A stretch of DNA of 64,000 nt from Bog-473 sp963800725 (lineage in GTDB: Bacteria > Actinomycetota > Acidimicrobiia > Acidimicrobiales > RAAP-2), in NCBI GenBank assembly GCA_963800725.1, contig CAWDCE010000019.1, positions 62,001 to 126,000 of the forward strand, given 5' to 3'. Made by a program: the position numbers and the translations under genes. Shown here one piece after another: positions 63,342 to 64,000 of this stretch. The notes below the pieces were generated by a model. The model had not been told where the DNA came from. It did no database searches and saw only the letters and a program-made list of their open reading frames with translations. How positions within the stretch are numbered: position 1 is the stretch's first letter; every line of letters begins with the position of its first letter.

Positions 63342-63810
63342 ATGGCCAAGGTGCACCATTGCGCGGTTGGGACCCGAGATGTATCGGCAAGTCTTCGGTT
63401 CTGGTGCGACGGCCTCGGGCTCACGGTGCAAATGGATGCAGCAATTCGACGGTGACTGGCCCGGGCTCTTCGGGGGATCAGCGACGCGACTGCGGTCCAT
63501 CTTCTTGGGCGACCCCAACAGTCCCGACGTCGGCTTGGTCGAGTTGGTCGAGCTTGCGGGCATGGCCGATGCGGCGCCCGGCCCCGAAGCGCCGACCTCG
63601 GGATTCTTCTTGCTCTCGCTCATGGTGGACCTCGATGTCGTGCTGGCGCGTCTGGCGGACCTCGGGATTGGGGGCACCCCACGCGTCATTGCGGTCAGTG
63701 GAGTGCGCTTGGCGGTGGTCCATGACCCCAACGGCGTCCGGGTCGAGCTCATGGACGCTTCGGCCCAGTCAAATCTGGACCATCTCGCACCCGGTGCGCC
63801 ACGAGCCTGA
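63342..63810 (+). CDS. VOC-superfamily (glyoxalase/dioxygenase-like) protein, one frame break
   Basis: Starts MAKVHHCAVGTRDVSASLRFWCDGLGLTVQMD. The next codons need one G removed at about 63438 to read QQFDGDWPGLFGGSATRLRSIFLGD, and the frame then continues through LLSLMVDLDVVLARLADLG, and VVHDPNGVRVELMDAS to RA (155 residues). The HHCAV and DPNGxRVEL ends are the metal-ligand strands of the paired beta-alpha-beta-beta-beta modules. Enzymes of this superfamily open rings, isomerise or conjugate small molecules; the reaction here is unknown. Confidence 0.8.
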
Positions 63811-63896
63811 TCGGTTCGGTCCGTGCAGCCACCGGTTCGCCCGGGAGCTTGAGCCACTAGAACGGTCCGTGAAGGCGAGCGCGAAAGAACGTACCA

Positions 63897-64000
63897 ATGA
63901 AGGCAGCGGTCTATTACGAGACAGGGGCACCCGAGGTCTTTCGTTACGAAGACGTACCCGATCCGAGCGTCGGGGCAAGCGACATCTTGATCGACGTCGA
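63897..64000 (+). CDS. Zinc-type alcohol dehydrogenase/quinone oxidoreductase, N-terminus only
   Basis: The 34 residues before the window end, MKAAVYYETGAPEVFRYEDVPDPSVGASDILIDV, match the opening of the medium-chain dehydrogenase/quinone oxidoreductase family (K-A-x-x-Y...G.PEV...E-D-V-P-x-P). No further features can be read. Confidence 0.8.
   Translation, partial: MKAAVYYETGAPEVFRYEDVPDPSVGASDILIDV

Overview
The window is GC-rich (roughly 60-65%), lacks any rRNA or tRNA that I can recognise, and carries actinobacterial gene types: an LLM-class (F420-type) oxidoreductase, MpaB/DUF2236 oxygenase, class III cyclase fused to an AAA ATPase with a helical tail, SIMPL, DUF4232, DUF3445, a P450 with a 3Fe-4S ferredoxin, and secreted proteins with Gly-Tyr-Trp repeats. 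I infer an Actinomycetota chromosome, most likely of the Acidimicrobiia type. This is an inference from gene content, not a search result.

Layout. 1-4.3 kb: end of an acyl carrier protein gene, then two secreted cell-wall-hydrolase-like proteins that share a perfectly identical 547-bp block, separated by a lipoprotein gene. 4.5-6.6 kb: an IS3 transposase scrap, a broken HTH/nucleotidyltransferase toxin-antitoxin pair and an orphan Flp-type pilin, followed by about 1.3 kb with no gene. 7.9-22 kb: mixed metabolic and secreted genes (DedA, BNR-repeat membrane protein divergent from a GntR regulator, LLM oxidoreductase, APH(6)-like kinase, GH78-like glycosidase, hydrolases, SDR-DUF2867). 22-33.7 kb: an exopolysaccharide locus. 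Eight genes on the minus strand, most overlapping by 1-14 bp (two GT2 glycosyltransferases, flippase, two large related membrane proteins, two small membrane proteins, polysaccharide pyruvyl transferase), sit behind what I read as a class I cyclic-di-GMP riboswitch, and a secreted GH39-like glycosidase faces the end of the operon. 34-48 kb: LapA-like, YCII, a parallel beta-helix/IPT surface protein, methyltransferase, DUF429, and an operon joining an N-terminal unknown domain fused to an MpaB oxygenase with a cyclase-AAA regulator. 48-64 kb: enoyl-CoA hydratases, SnoaL-like proteins, D-2-hydroxyacid dehydrogenase, two DHA2-type efflux pumps (one with a TetR regulator and well-formed promoter/operators), SIMPL, P450-ferredoxin-hydrolase, DUF3445-SDR, and the start of a quinone-oxidoreductase-like gene.

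How the genes may work together: the sequence suggests that c-di-GMP gates production of a pyruvylated exopolysaccharide, with flippase and polymerase-like membrane proteins exporting and extending it and a secreted GH39 trimming it. Several other genes have compact palindromic operators between divergent start codons (10.06, 60.9 and 63.3 kb).

Caution: at least nine genes have one- or two-base frame breaks inside otherwise continuous protein families, one of them in a run of five C. This pattern looks like residual long-read assembly error. I annotate these loci as single genes with a disrupted frame, and none should be called a true pseudogene without read-level checking.
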